The position numbers and the translations under genes are program-made. From Ensifer sp. USDA 6670 (lineage in GTDB: Bacteria > Pseudomonadota > Alphaproteobacteria > Rhizobiales > Rhizobiaceae): a DNA stretch of 64,000 nucleotides. This document shows, piece by piece, positions 42,268 through 50,562 of this stretch (position 1 is the stretch's first letter; each line of letters opens with the position of its first letter). The stretch spans positions 168,365-232,364 of the forward strand of contig ATWE01000011.1 in assembly GCA_000421085.1 (NCBI GenBank). Reading direction: 5' to 3'. Under the pieces are notes generated by a model, which did not search any database, had not been told where the DNA came from, and was given only the letters and a program-made list of their open reading frames with translations.

Positions 42268-43386
42268 TCATGCGCCGCCGAGCGCGGCCGAGCGTTTCTT
42301 CGCACGCGCGCAGCGCTGAAGAAAATTCAGCAAACGCTGTTCCTCCACACGCAGTTCACTGTCCGAGCGCCCGCGCGCCTGAAGCTGTCGCGCGGAGATC
42401 GAGGCCGACTTGTCGGCAAGAGCGAGCACATCCGGATGAATGTAACTGCTCCGGCTTATGGCGGGCGTGTTGTGAAGAACGGACGCAGCCGCTTCGCTCA
42501 TCTGTCTGATCGTCGGCCACCCACCCTGTTCGATCGAGATCCGCGCAGCCGTGAAAGCCGCGAGAGTGCCGCCCCAGGTCCGGAATGTCTTCGCAGAAAT
42601 GGCTGTTCCGGCCACGTCTGAAAGGTACCGGTTGAGCCGGCCGGAATCGACCGGCCGCAGCGCGTCGTTTTCATCCTTCCAGACGAAAAGCTGTCTGCCC
42701 GGCAAATCCGCGATCTCTTCGAGCAAGCGCTGCAATTTGGGGCGGCGGAGCAGGCGCTGGACGCGCTTGCCGCCCTTGCCGATGAATTTCAGCTCTATGA
42801 AGCCATCGCCCAGCCTCAGATGCCGCTTCAGCAGCGTCGTGGCACCATAGCTCCCATTGGCCTGCACGTAAGCCTGGTTGCCGGTACGCAGATGGGCTTC
42901 GTCCAGCAGGGCCACCAGCGCGGCGAGCACGGTTTGCATGTTTTCCACGTCGCCCTGCATGTGGCGCCGTATGGTGCGGCGTATCTTGGGCAATGCCTTG
43001 CCAAATTCCACCAGTTGCGCGAATTTGTCGGCACTCCTGAGAGCCTGCCAACCGCTGTGATACCGGTACTGTTTTCGTCCGCGTGCATCGTAGCCCGTGG
43101 CCTGCAGATGCCCCCGTTCTTCGAGGCAGATCCAGACATTGTCATAGGCAGGAGGCAGGCCCAGCGCCGCTATGCGGCTTTTGATCGTCGGATCGGTGAT
43201 GATTGAGCCGTCCGGCATTCTGTAGACAAAACCCTTGCCGCGCCTTTGCCGCCGGATACCCGGCTCGCTGTCGCTGACATAGACGAGCCCGGTTTCCTCG
43301 GGCACGAGACCGGCCAGCTTGCGCGGACCGTTCGCGATCACCCAAGGCGGACATTCGAGCACGTCGACCGACGTTGCTCTAGCCAT
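42268..43386 (-). CDS. DNA topoisomerase IB
   Basis: A 372-residue poxvirus-like type IB topoisomerase, which relaxes supercoils through a 3'-phosphotyrosyl intermediate. The N-terminal domain begins GLVYVSDSEPGIRRQRRG. Catalytic residues are the lysine in FIGKGGKRVQRLL, the Arg in AKTFRTWGGTLA, the His in SVLHNTPAISRSSYIHP, and Tyr315 in SYIHPDVL. The start overlaps the glgX stop by 8 bases, so the enzyme is co-expressed with glycogen debranching under the stress promoter. Its operon position supports a stress-related role. Confidence 0.94.
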   Translation of the reverse strand: MARATSVDVLECPPWVIANGPRKLAGLVPEETGLVYVSDSEPGIRRQRRGKGFVYRMPDGSIITDPTIKSRIAALGLPPAYDNVWICLEERGHLQATGYDARGRKQYRYHSGWQALRSADKFAQLVEFGKALPKIRRTIRRHMQGDVENMQTVLAALVALLDEAHLRTGNQAYVQANGSYGATTLLKRHLRLGDGFIELKFIGKGGKRVQRLLRRPKLQRLLEEIADLPGRQLFVWKDENDALRPVDSGRLNRYLSDVAGTAISAKTFRTWGGTLAAFTAARISIEQGGWPTIRQMSEAAASVLHNTPAISRSSYIHPDVLALADKSASISARQLQARGRSDSELRVEEQRLLNFLQRCARAKKRSAALGGA

Positions 43387-45475
43387 TGCCTCCCTCCTGC
43401 GGCACGAAGGCGACGACGCTCTGCGCCGGGATAGTGTCGCGCTCCGGGCTGACGCGCGTGCCGAACGGTTCTTCGGCTGCCGTGTCGAGCACGCGTAGCC
43501 AACGCCTGCTTCCGTTCCCGTGGGGAAGGGCTATCTCGCAATCGCCGCCGGCATTGAGCACGAGGACGATCTCGCCGGCCGGCGCAGCTTCGCCCTGCCC
43601 GACCCGGCAGATATAGGCGCAGATCAGGCGGAGTTCAGCGTCGTGCCAGGCGTCCTCGTCCATCGGACTGCCATCCGCCCTGTACCAGGCGATTTCGACC
43701 CGTCCATTCTCGTCGGGCTCTCCGTCGAGGAATCGTTCCTGCCGCAAGACAGGATGGTCCTTGCGGAAGGCGAGGAGCTTGCGGCAGAAATCCACGAAGC
43801 CATCGTCCGCTCCGCTCCAATCGAGCCAGCCGACCTCGTTATCCTGGCAATAGGCGTTGTTGTTGCCCTGCTGGCTGTTTCCCAGCTCGTCGCCGCCGAG
43901 CAGCATCGGCACGCCCTGACTGATCATTAGGGTGGCGAGCATGGCCGCCCGCCGCCGTTTGCGCGCCTCAATGATCTCCCCGTTGTCGGTTGGGCCTTCG
44001 GCGCCCATATTGTCGGAATGATTGTCGGAGTGACCGTCCCGGTTCTCCTCACCGTTCACCTCGTTGTGCTTTTCGCCGTAGGAGACCGTGTCCATCAGGG
44101 TGAAGCCGTCATGGGCGCTCACCAGGTTGATCGACGAGGTCGCGGCACGGTCCGAGTGCCTGAACTGCACCGGCGAGCCGAGAATGCGCTCGGCCAGCAC
44201 CGGAACCATGCCGCCGTCTCCCTTCCAGAAGCGCCTGACATCGTCGCGGAACCGGTCGTTCCATTCGCGGAACGGCGGCGGGAAGCCGCCGAGCTGATAG
44301 CCACCCTCGCCAACGTCCCAGGGTTCGGCGATCAGCTTCACACCCGCCAGAATCGGATCCTGCCGGATCGCGTCGAAGAAGCCGCCTTCGCGATCGAACT
44401 CCATGTATTCGCGGCCGAGCGTGCTTGCGAGATCGAAGCGAAAGCCGTCGATATGCATCACGCCGACCCAGTAACGCAGGCTGTCGAGGACCATGCGCAA
44501 CACCAGGGGATGGGCAACGTTGAGCGTGTTGCCGGTGCCGGTCGTGTCGTAGGTGTGGCGCGGCTTATCCGGCGATTGGCGGTAATAGCTGAAATTGTCG
44601 AGCCCGCGGAAGCTCAAGGTCGGGCCGCGTTCCGAGCCCTCGGCCGTATGATTGTAGACGACATCCATCAGAACTTCGATGCCGACGGAATGAAACCGCT
44701 TCACCATCGTCTTGAATTCGGTAAAGCGGTCGCCCTTGAGATAGCGCTCGTGGGGAGCGAAGAATCCGAGCGTCTGATATCCCCAATAGTTTCTGAGGTT
44801 CCGCTCTACCAGGTAGCGGTCGTCGAGGAAATATTGCACCGGCATCAATTCGATCGCCGAAACTCCGAGCTTCGTCAGGTGCTCGATGATCGGATCGCTC
44901 GCCATCCCGAGAAATGTGCCGCGCAGCTCGTCCGGCACGCCGGGATGTGTCATGGTCATGCCGCGGACATGCGCCTCATAGACGATCGTTTCCGTCCAGG
45001 GACGGCGGATCGCTTCTTCGCCCGCCCAGTCGAAAGTCGGGTCCTGAACGACGCCCTTCACCATGAAGGGGGCGCTGTCGCGCTCGTCGAAGGAAAGATC
45101 GCCCTCAGGGCTGCCGATCGTGTATCCGAAGAGGGCATCGTCCCAGATGAGCTCGCCCGCGACCAGCTTGGCGTAGGGATCGAGCAGCAGCTTGTTCGGA
45201 TTGAAGCGGTGACCATTGTGCGGATCGTAAGGCCCGTGGGCGCGGTAGCCGTAGAGGGTGCCGGGACCGATACCTTCGATGTAACCGGACCAGATATCGC
45301 CCTCGCGCTTCGGCAACGGCATGCGCGCCGTTTCCTCGCGCCCATCCTCGGAAAACAAGCAGAGCTCGATCTTCTCCGCATGCGCCGAGAAGACCGCAAA
45401 ATGCGTTCCCTGCCCGGTGTATTCTGCACCGAGTTCAGGTTTCATGAAATCGAGTTCGGAAAAAGTCAGGTTCAT
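43379..45475 (-). CDS. glgX: Glycogen debranching enzyme GlgX
   Basis: A 698-residue GH13 isoamylase-type enzyme that cleaves alpha-1,6 branches of glycogen. An N-terminal CBM48 module precedes the catalytic barrel. The four GH13 regions are visible: MDVVYNHT, GFRFDLAST (nucleophile Asp), IAEPWDVG (acid Glu) and SAHDGFTL. It is the first gene of a unit with topoisomerase IB. It is divergent from treZ, and each has its own GGAAC-type promoter in the 142-bp gap. It would free maltodextrins for the TreY/TreZ trehalose pathway. Confidence 0.95.
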   Translation of the reverse strand: MNLTFSELDFMKPELGAEYTGQGTHFAVFSAHAEKIELCLFSEDGREETARMPLPKREGDIWSGYIEGIGPGTLYGYRAHGPYDPHNGHRFNPNKLLLDPYAKLVAGELIWDDALFGYTIGSPEGDLSFDERDSAPFMVKGVVQDPTFDWAGEEAIRRPWTETIVYEAHVRGMTMTHPGVPDELRGTFLGMASDPIIEHLTKLGVSAIELMPVQYFLDDRYLVERNLRNYWGYQTLGFFAPHERYLKGDRFTEFKTMVKRFHSVGIEVLMDVVYNHTAEGSERGPTLSFRGLDNFSYYRQSPDKPRHTYDTTGTGNTLNVAHPLVLRMVLDSLRYWVGVMHIDGFRFDLASTLGREYMEFDREGGFFDAIRQDPILAGVKLIAEPWDVGEGGYQLGGFPPPFREWNDRFRDDVRRFWKGDGGMVPVLAERILGSPVQFRHSDRAATSSINLVSAHDGFTLMDTVSYGEKHNEVNGEENRDGHSDNHSDNMGAEGPTDNGEIIEARKRRRAAMLATLMISQGVPMLLGGDELGNSQQGNNNAYCQDNEVGWLDWSGADDGFVDFCRKLLAFRKDHPVLRQERFLDGEPDENGRVEIAWYRADGSPMDEDAWHDAELRLICAYICRVGQGEAAPAGEIVLVLNAGGDCEIALPHGNGSRRWLRVLDTAAEEPFGTRVSPERDTIPAQSVVAFVPQEGGNG

Positions 45476-45516
45476 TCAGTCGCGCCCTCTACCGCCTTGC
45501 CCGGCAGCTTTGATGC

Positions 45517-45541
45517 AACGCAACGGGCAGGCATTTGTTCC
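45517..45541 (-). promoter_or_regulatory. glgX: RpoE2/EcfG-type promoter for glgX
   Basis: Reading leftwards, GGAAC (45541-45537), 16 bases, then CGTT (45520-45517): a full consensus match with a leader of about 35 bases to the glgX ATG at 45475. Confidence 0.7.
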
Positions 45542-45562
45542 TCATTCCCGACGAGTGCCGGG

Positions 45563-45588
45563 GGAACTTTCCCCGCCCTCGGCCAGTT
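45563..45588 (+). promoter_or_regulatory. treZ: RpoE2/EcfG-type promoter for treZ
   Basis: GGAAC (45563-45567), 17 bases, then AGTT (45585-45588), 30 bases before the treZ ATG. It lies back-to-back with the glgX promoter. Confidence 0.55.
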
Positions 45589-45617
45589 CCTCGCCTTTCA
45601 TCTCGAGGGACATATCG

Positions 45618-47423
45618 ATGCCGGCAAGTTCGACGCGTGCACATTTCAGAAACAGCTGGGGGGCGAATTTCATCGACGGCGACACATGCCGCTTTCGATT
45701 GTGGGCTCCCGACGAGCGGGGCGTCGATCTGGTACTCGGCGGGGCCGCGCATAAGATGCAGCCGCTCGATGGCGGCTGGTTCGAAATCACGCTCGAGGCG
45801 AAGGCGGGAGAGCGCTATTGCTTCCGCCTTGCCGACGGCACCGAGGTGGCCGATCCCGCCTCCTCGGCACAGGAGAAGGATGCGTCGGGTACGTCGATCG
45901 TCGTCGATCACGCCGCCTATGAATGGCAGGCTTCCTCCTGGCGCGGCAGGGCCTGGGAGGAGGCGGTCATTTCGGAGTTGCATGTCGGCTGCTTCACGCC
46001 GGAGGGTACCTTCCGCGCTGCAATCGAGCGCTTGCCGCATTTGGCAGGGGCCGGAATCACCGCGATCGAGATCATGCCCGTCGCGCAATTCCCCGGTGCG
46101 CGGGGCTGGGGCTACGACGGCGTGCTGCACTACGCTCCGCACAACGCCTATGGCAAGCCGGATGACCTGAAGGCGCTCGTGGATGCGGCCCACTCGCTCG
46201 GTCTGACGGTCCTGCTCGATGTCGTTTACAACCACTTCGGGCCGGAGGAAAATTACCTTTCCCGCTATGCGAGCCGCTTCTTCAACAAGGATCGCCCGAC
46301 ACCGTGGGGCGCGTCGATCGCCTTCGAGGAGGACGCGGTCCGGCGCTATTTCATCGAGAACGCGCTCTACTGGCTCGGCGATTTCCGTTTCGACGGATTG
46401 CGTCTCGATGCGACCGAACAGATCCGCGATACGACCAAGCCGCATTTTCTCGTCGCGCTGGAGCACGAGGTTCGGGAAACGTTCGCCGAGCGCCAAATCC
46501 ACTTGGTGCTGGAAGACGCACACCGCCGCAGAAGTCTTCTGCAGCGCGACGCAAGTGGCGCGCGCATGCTCTTCGATGCGGCATGGAACGACGATCTTCA
46601 CAATGCACTCCACGTCGTGGCGACCGGCGAAACCAAGGGCCACTATCGCCCCTTCGCGGACGAGCCCTGGGGCAAGATCCGCAGCGCGCTGACCGATGGC
46701 TTCGCAGTGCCGGCAACGGAAGACAATTTCTCTCCCGAGGGGAGCCGAGCCCGCGTGCCGCCGCAAGGCCGCGTGAACTTCCTGCAGAACCACGACCAGA
46801 TCGGCAACCGCGCCTTCGGCGAACGCCTCGCCTCGCTCCTCCGGAAGGACAGCCTGCGCGTATTGGCGGCCATGCACATGCTGACGCCGCAAATCCCTCT
46901 CCTGTTCATGGGTGAAGAATACGGCGAGACGCAGCCCTTCTATTTCTTCTCCGACTACCAGGGGGAAATAGCCGAGGCTATCCGGCTGGGACGCCGGGAC
47001 GAAGCCGAAAATTTCGGCGGCCTCCCAGAGGGCAAGACGATGGATGATCTGCCCGATCCGCTCGACCCGGACATCTTTGCCGGTTCGAAACTACGTTGGA
47101 GCTGCGCGACCAGCCCTGCCGGCGAGCGGCATCTTACTTATATGCGCGACCTCGCCGGGATAAGGCGGCGGCACATCGTACCGCTGATCGCCGGCACCGC
47201 CGTACCGGATTGCCGTCCATACGAGACCAAGGCTGGCATCATCGCCGTCGACTGGCAGTTCGGGGAGGCTTGCCTGGAATTGCGCGTCAATCTTTTGCGG
47301 GAGACACACGCCGTTCCCGCAATACGCGGTCAGCCGATCTTCACGAGCGAAGCGTCCGGTGGCGAGACCGCCAGCGGCAGCGAGTTGGCCGGCCCTGGCA
47401 TCGTCGTCGCCATTGCAGAGTGA
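45618..47423 (+). CDS. treZ: Malto-oligosyltrehalose trehalohydrolase TreZ
   Basis: A 601-residue GH13 enzyme that releases trehalose from maltooligosyltrehalose. The N-terminal CBM48-like module begins SWGANFIDGDTCRFRLWAP. The catalytic regions are LLDVVYNHFG, GLRLDATEQI (nucleophile), LVLEDAHRR and FLQNHDQIGN. ATG 45618 follows GAGGGAC, matches the family N-terminus and agrees with the promoter position; longer upstream readings run antisense through glgX. Its partner TreY is not in this window and must be encoded elsewhere. Trehalose made here would protect against desiccation and osmotic stress. Confidence 0.94.
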   Translation: MPASSTRAHFRNSWGANFIDGDTCRFRLWAPDERGVDLVLGGAAHKMQPLDGGWFEITLEAKAGERYCFRLADGTEVADPASSAQEKDASGTSIVVDHAAYEWQASSWRGRAWEEAVISELHVGCFTPEGTFRAAIERLPHLAGAGITAIEIMPVAQFPGARGWGYDGVLHYAPHNAYGKPDDLKALVDAAHSLGLTVLLDVVYNHFGPEENYLSRYASRFFNKDRPTPWGASIAFEEDAVRRYFIENALYWLGDFRFDGLRLDATEQIRDTTKPHFLVALEHEVRETFAERQIHLVLEDAHRRRSLLQRDASGARMLFDAAWNDDLHNALHVVATGETKGHYRPFADEPWGKIRSALTDGFAVPATEDNFSPEGSRARVPPQGRVNFLQNHDQIGNRAFGERLASLLRKDSLRVLAAMHMLTPQIPLLFMGEEYGETQPFYFFSDYQGEIAEAIRLGRRDEAENFGGLPEGKTMDDLPDPLDPDIFAGSKLRWSCATSPAGERHLTYMRDLAGIRRRHIVPLIAGTAVPDCRPYETKAGIIAVDWQFGEACLELRVNLLRETHAVPAIRGQPIFTSEASGGETASGSELAGPGIVVAIAE

Positions 47424-47442
47424 CACACCGTCGGCAGACAGT

Positions 47443-47467
47443 GGAACATGCCTTGAGCCTCACGGTT
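47443..47467 (+). promoter_or_regulatory. RpoE2/EcfG-type promoter for the udgX gene
   Basis: GGAAC (47443-47447), 16 bases, then GGTT (47464-47467). The ATG at 47508 lies 40 bases downstream. Confidence 0.6.
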
Positions 47468-47507
47468 AGACATCGCGCCGAGAACAAAGGGGGAGTCTCG
47501 AGGAACG

Positions 47508-48149
47508 ATGCCGAAACAGCTTGCGAAACTTGGCCCGGCCCTTGCCGGCGAACACGCCGAGGCAACGACGATTGCGTCCCTGCGGCGCCAGGCGGAGGGG
47601 TGCGAGCGCTGCGACCTCTACAAGAACGCCACGCAGCTGGTCTTCGGCGAGGGTCCGGTCGACGCCCGTGTCGTGCTCGTCGGCGAACAGCCCGGCGACC
47701 GCGAGGACCTTGCCGGGCGCCCGTTCGTCGGACCCGCCGGGCGCATCCTGGACGAGTGCCTGCACGAAGCCGGCATCGACCGGTCGGAATGCTATCTCAC
47801 CAATGCCGTAAAACACTTCAAATTCGAACAGCGCGGCAAGCGCCGGCTGCATTCTCGGCCGAATGCCGGTGAGATTCAGGCCTGCGCCTGGTGGCTCGGC
47901 GCCGAACTCGATGAGCTCCGTCCCGAAATCGTCGTCGCGCTCGGGGCAACGGCGCTGATGTCTCTGCTCGGGCGAGGTGTCGGCGTTACGAAAAACCGCG
48001 GCGAGCTTCTGACGGCGCCCGGAGGCTTCTCCGTGCTCGTGACCATCCACCCCTCCTATCTTCTGAGAATCCGAGGCAGATCCGACCCCGAAGCCGAACG
48101 CGCCCGGTTTGTCGACGATCTCGCCAAGGTGGCGACTCGCATCGGTTGA
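47508..48149 (+). CDS. udgX: UdgX-type uracil-DNA glycosylase
   Basis: A 213-residue family 4-like uracil-DNA glycosylase of the UdgX subgroup. Motif A is GEQPGDREDLAGRPFVGPAG (residues 59-78). The UdgX-specific loop is KRRLHSRP (111-118), in which H115 corresponds to the histidine that forms a covalent bond to DNA at uracil sites in the mycobacterial enzyme. Fe-S cysteines are likely C32, C35, C95 or nearby, and C126. The C-terminal motif is VTIHPSYLLRI. UdgX traps uracil-containing DNA in an irreversible complex. A stress promoter precedes it, next to the trehalose genes. Confidence 0.9.
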   Translation: MPKQLAKLGPALAGEHAEATTIASLRRQAEGCERCDLYKNATQLVFGEGPVDARVVLVGEQPGDREDLAGRPFVGPAGRILDECLHEAGIDRSECYLTNAVKHFKFEQRGKRRLHSRPNAGEIQACAWWLGAELDELRPEIVVALGATALMSLLGRGVGVTKNRGELLTAPGGFSVLVTIHPSYLLRIRGRSDPEAERARFVDDLAKVATRIG

Positions 48150-48153
48150 CCGG

Positions 48154-48876
48154 TCAGGACTGCCGGTCGAGTTCCGGATAGTGGCGGAAGACGCAGGATT
48201 CGTTGAAGTCTAGCCGCCGCTCCGAGGCCAGATAGCTCAGAATCCTCGGTCGTGCACGAACGGCATCGTGCAAGGCGACAAGTCCGGGAATGTTTGTCTC
48301 ATAGGCATCCATCGCCCTGGGAAAGGCATAGCGAAGGCCTTCGATCACCTGGAACAGCGAAAGATCTACATAACTCAGCCGGTCCCCGACCATATGTCTC
48401 GGCCCCTTGGGATTCTGTGTGAGCACGCGTTCGAAATAGCCGAGAAACTTCGGCAGGCGCTCGGAGAGGAAATCGGCCGACCGCCTGAGCGCTTCAGGCT
48501 TCTGGTCCTCATAATAGAGCGACACGGCGATCGGATGATGCGTGTCGTGAATCTCCGCAATCAAATCGGTGATCGTCAGTTGCAGGCCATTGGTAAGGGT
48601 TCGAAGCCCCTCGTCTTCGGCAACAAGGCCGAGCCTCGGCCCGAGATAAAAAAGTATGTTGGCGACGTGGCTTATGACGAGATCGCCATCGACGAGGAAC
48701 GGCGGAGCGAAGGGAGCGGCGTCTTCACCGGGCTTCGTCATCAGCTTCAGCATTTCATTCGTGCCGCCCGGCTGGCGGGCAATGTCGACGTAATCCGCGC
48801 CGGCCTCCTCCAGCGCAAGGCGCACGAATTCACCTCGGCCGGGAATGCCGTCCCAGTAATAGAGCTTGTATGGCAT
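48154..48876 (-). CDS. Glutathione S-transferase family protein
   Basis: A 240-residue GST with the thioredoxin-like N-terminal domain (MPYKLYYWDGIPGRGEFVRL; Tyr8 area as catalytic site) and an all-helical C-terminal domain (MVGDRLSYVDLSLFQVIEGL). This arrangement is nearest to the sigma/alpha-like GSTs seen in eukaryotes and in some bacteria. The conserved Pro after the sheet is in AAPFAPPFLVDGD. ATG 48876 gives the conserved start with AAGGGG upstream. It is convergent with udgX, whose stop lies 4 bases away. It would detoxify electrophiles or peroxides. Confidence 0.9.
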   Translation of the reverse strand: MPYKLYYWDGIPGRGEFVRLALEEAGADYVDIARQPGGTNEMLKLMTKPGEDAAPFAPPFLVDGDLVISHVANILFYLGPRLGLVAEDEGLRTLTNGLQLTITDLIAEIHDTHHPIAVSLYYEDQKPEALRRSADFLSERLPKFLGYFERVLTQNPKGPRHMVGDRLSYVDLSLFQVIEGLRYAFPRAMDAYETNIPGLVALHDAVRARPRILSYLASERRLDFNESCVFRHYPELDRQS

Positions 48877-48998
48877 GAAAGATCCCCTTCTTTGCCAGCA
48901 CAATCTTGGTTCACGGCCGAAGGCTCTTGCGAGCTCGTTCTCGCCTTTCGAGCACGCGCTGCTCCGAGCTGCCTTCTTGTATCTGCACGATTGAAGGA

Positions 48999-49023
48999 AA
49001 CATACAGCCTCGGAATTCGTTCC
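48999..49023 (-). promoter_or_regulatory. Weak GGAAC-type promoter upstream of the GST gene
   Basis: Reading leftwards, GGAAC (49023-49019), 16 bases, then TGTT (49002-48999). It would give a leader of more than 100 bases, so this is tentative. Confidence 0.3.
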
Positions 49024-49067
49024 GGTTCGGCAGGGAAACAGAACATCCTGCGACGAGGAGAAAACCG

Positions 49068-49607
49068 ATGAAAATCGAAGAGCTCATGTTCGCCGAAAGC
49101 GGCGACGTACCGAACAACCCGCGCCTGCCGGTCCTGGTCTATCATCAAGCGATCGACGTTACGGAAAATGGAGCCACACGGATAGAGGAACGCTTCCGGG
49201 CCAATGGTTGGCGCGGCCTGTGGCGCGACGGCGTCTTTGCCCACCACCATTACCATTGCGGCGCGCATGAGGTTCTCGGGATTGCGGAAGGCCGGGCACG
49301 GCTGCTGATCGGAGGGCCGGACGGTCAGGAGGTCGAGGTTGCAGCCGGCGACGTCATCCTCCTCCCCGCGGGCACCGGCCATCGCCGGAACGAGGCAAGC
49401 CTGGATTTCCTGGTCGTCGGCGGCTATCCACCGGGTCAGGCCGCCGAGATTCAGAGCGGCGCCGCGACCACGGATGACCGTAAGGCAATCGTCTCGGTGC
49501 CGCTGCCGAGACTTGACCCCGTTCTGGGCGCCGAGGGACCTGCGGTCACGGTGTGGCAATCCGCGATGCATGCCGAACGCGATCTCGGGGAAGGACAGGG
49601 CCTCTGA
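49068..49607 (+). CDS. Cupin domain protein
   Basis: A 179-residue single-domain cupin. Motif 1 is HHYHCGAHEVLGIAEGRARLLIGG (residues about 64-87), with His residues as metal ligands. Motif 2 is AGDVILLPAGTGHRRN. A tail of about 50 residues follows, including PRLDPVLGAEGP and VTVWQSA, as in bacterial YjlB-type cupins. CGAGGAG precedes the ATG at 49068. It is divergent from the GST gene. The enzymatic function is unknown; isomerase or dioxygenase activity is possible. Confidence 0.9.
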   Translation: MKIEELMFAESGDVPNNPRLPVLVYHQAIDVTENGATRIEERFRANGWRGLWRDGVFAHHHYHCGAHEVLGIAEGRARLLIGGPDGQEVEVAAGDVILLPAGTGHRRNEASLDFLVVGGYPPGQAAEIQSGAATTDDRKAIVSVPLPRLDPVLGAEGPAVTVWQSAMHAERDLGEGQGL

Positions 49608-49621
49608 TCACTCGCCGCTCG

Positions 49622-49837
49622 TCAGCGCAACCAGACGGGGAGATCGGCGGCCGTGCGGCAGCCCGCTGCCCTTTCTCTCAGTCCCAGTTTTTCCCAGGCG
49701 AATTTCTGGGCCGCGACCTGTGCCATTTCCTTGGTCTCGTAGATGTCCGGCAGCACGTATGCCTTACGGCCACATGACAGGAGCGCCCTGTGGCTCAGCA
49801 GATCGTAGTGAAGCTCGAGGTATTCTTCGGAATGCAT
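49622..49837 (-). CDS. Small hypothetical protein (71 aa)
   Basis: A 71-residue protein (MHSEEYLELHYDLLSHRALL...) with no known domain. A GGGAGGG ribosome binding site and a full-consensus stress promoter 27 bases upstream support a real gene. It resembles other small acidic-basic soluble proteins of the island. The convergent cupin stop lies 14 bases away. Confidence 0.75.
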   Translation of the reverse strand: MHSEEYLELHYDLLSHRALLSCGRKAYVLPDIYETKEMAQVAAQKFAWEKLGLRERAAGCRTAADLPVWLR

Positions 49838-49863
49838 GGAACCCTCCCAGGTGGCGAAAGAAA

Positions 49864-49888
49864 AACGGCGGCCGTCGCGGGAAGTTCC
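49864..49888 (-). promoter_or_regulatory. RpoE2/EcfG-type promoter for the 71-aa protein
   Basis: Reading leftwards, GGAAC (49888-49884), 16 bases, then CGTT (49867-49864), a full consensus match with a leader of about 20 bases. Confidence 0.7.
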
Positions 49889-49928
49889 ATTAAGCCCGCC
49901 GATTGCTGCGACGGTAAGGGCCGCCGAC

Positions 49929-49953
49929 GGAACATAGACGTCGCTCCCGAGTT
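49929..49953 (+). promoter_or_regulatory. RpoE2/EcfG-type promoter for the 109-aa protein
   Basis: GGAAC (49929-49933), 16 bases, then AGTT (49950-49953), 25 bases before the ATG at 49978. It is back-to-back with the promoter at 49864-49888. Confidence 0.55.
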
Positions 49954-49977
49954 GATGACGCTTACGGGAGGTCAGTC

Positions 49978-50307
49978 ATGAGCACGAACAAGCATGGAGA
50001 ACCGCGCCCGGGGGCTGATGCGCGCCCGCTCGATCCCCCGAGCATCGACGAGCCGATCGACGCATGGGAGCGAGATCGGAGCAGACCGGTCGGGAATCAA
50101 CTCGACGAACTGCGCGAGCGGATCGCCCGGCTTCAAGCCGAAATCGACGCCATCGCAACCGAGACCCACACGGCCGTAGGCACGGTGCCCGGAGGCGACA
50201 GGCTCGAAACGGCGAGAGAGGTGGTCGCCGAAAAGCGCGACGAGATCAAGCGCCTGACGGCGCGTCTCGAAGAGATCGAGCAGACGCTTGGCGGCAACGC
50301 CGCCTAG
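49978..50307 (+). CDS. Small coiled-coil hypothetical protein (109 aa)
   Basis: A 109-residue hydrophilic protein. A disordered N-terminal half (MSTNKHGEPRPGADARPLDP) is followed by heptad-like helices (QLDELRERIARLQAEIDAIA; VVAEKRDEIKRLTARLEEIE), which suggests an oligomerising coiled coil. GGGAGG lies before the ATG. It has its own stress promoter and no known domain. Confidence 0.75.
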   Translation: MSTNKHGEPRPGADARPLDPPSIDEPIDAWERDRSRPVGNQLDELRERIARLQAEIDAIATETHTAVGTVPGGDRLETAREVVAEKRDEIKRLTARLEEIEQTLGGNAA

Positions 50308-50484
50308 TTAAAACACGGTCATCCATACGCCGCGCCAGAAAAGCGAATTCGGGTCATCGAGGCGCTCGCAATCGTCCGTCGCAGGCTTCCTGATCTTTGC
50401 AGGGGCCGGCTTGATGCCGGTCATGGGAGCGACAGGGCGCCTTTCGCGTTCCGTCGCGGGCTCCGGTTCTTTGATTGTAAGCAT
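50308..50484 (-). CDS. Tiny hypothetical protein (58 aa)
   Basis: A 58-residue frame (starts MLTIKEPEPATERERRP, ends FWRGVWMTVF) with a good AAAGGATC ribosome binding site before ATG 50484. Its stop lies directly against the stop of the convergent 109-residue gene. The mix of charged Pro-rich start and aromatic end is unusual. No promoter of the GGAAC type was found. Presence in relatives would be the best test. Confidence 0.5.
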   Translation of the reverse strand: MLTIKEPEPATERERRPVAPMTGIKPAPAKIRKPATDDCERLDDPNSLFWRGVWMTVF

Positions 50485-50562
50485 CGCGAGATCCTTTCCG
50501 CCGCAAAGGCGTTTCTGGCCTCAAGTGCTCCTCCCGCTTCCTTCTCCGAGATCCTTTTCGGT

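Noticed and set aside
45321..45617. Extended TreZ N-terminus
   Set aside because: The extra ~99 codons run antisense through glgX and its promoter. The family N-terminus and the ribosome binding site both support ATG 45618.
48990..49020. Plus-strand GGAAA-N17-CGTT as a stress promoter for the cupin gene
   Set aside because: The -35 deviates from GGAAC, and the minus-strand reading of the same bases matches better, although that too is weak.
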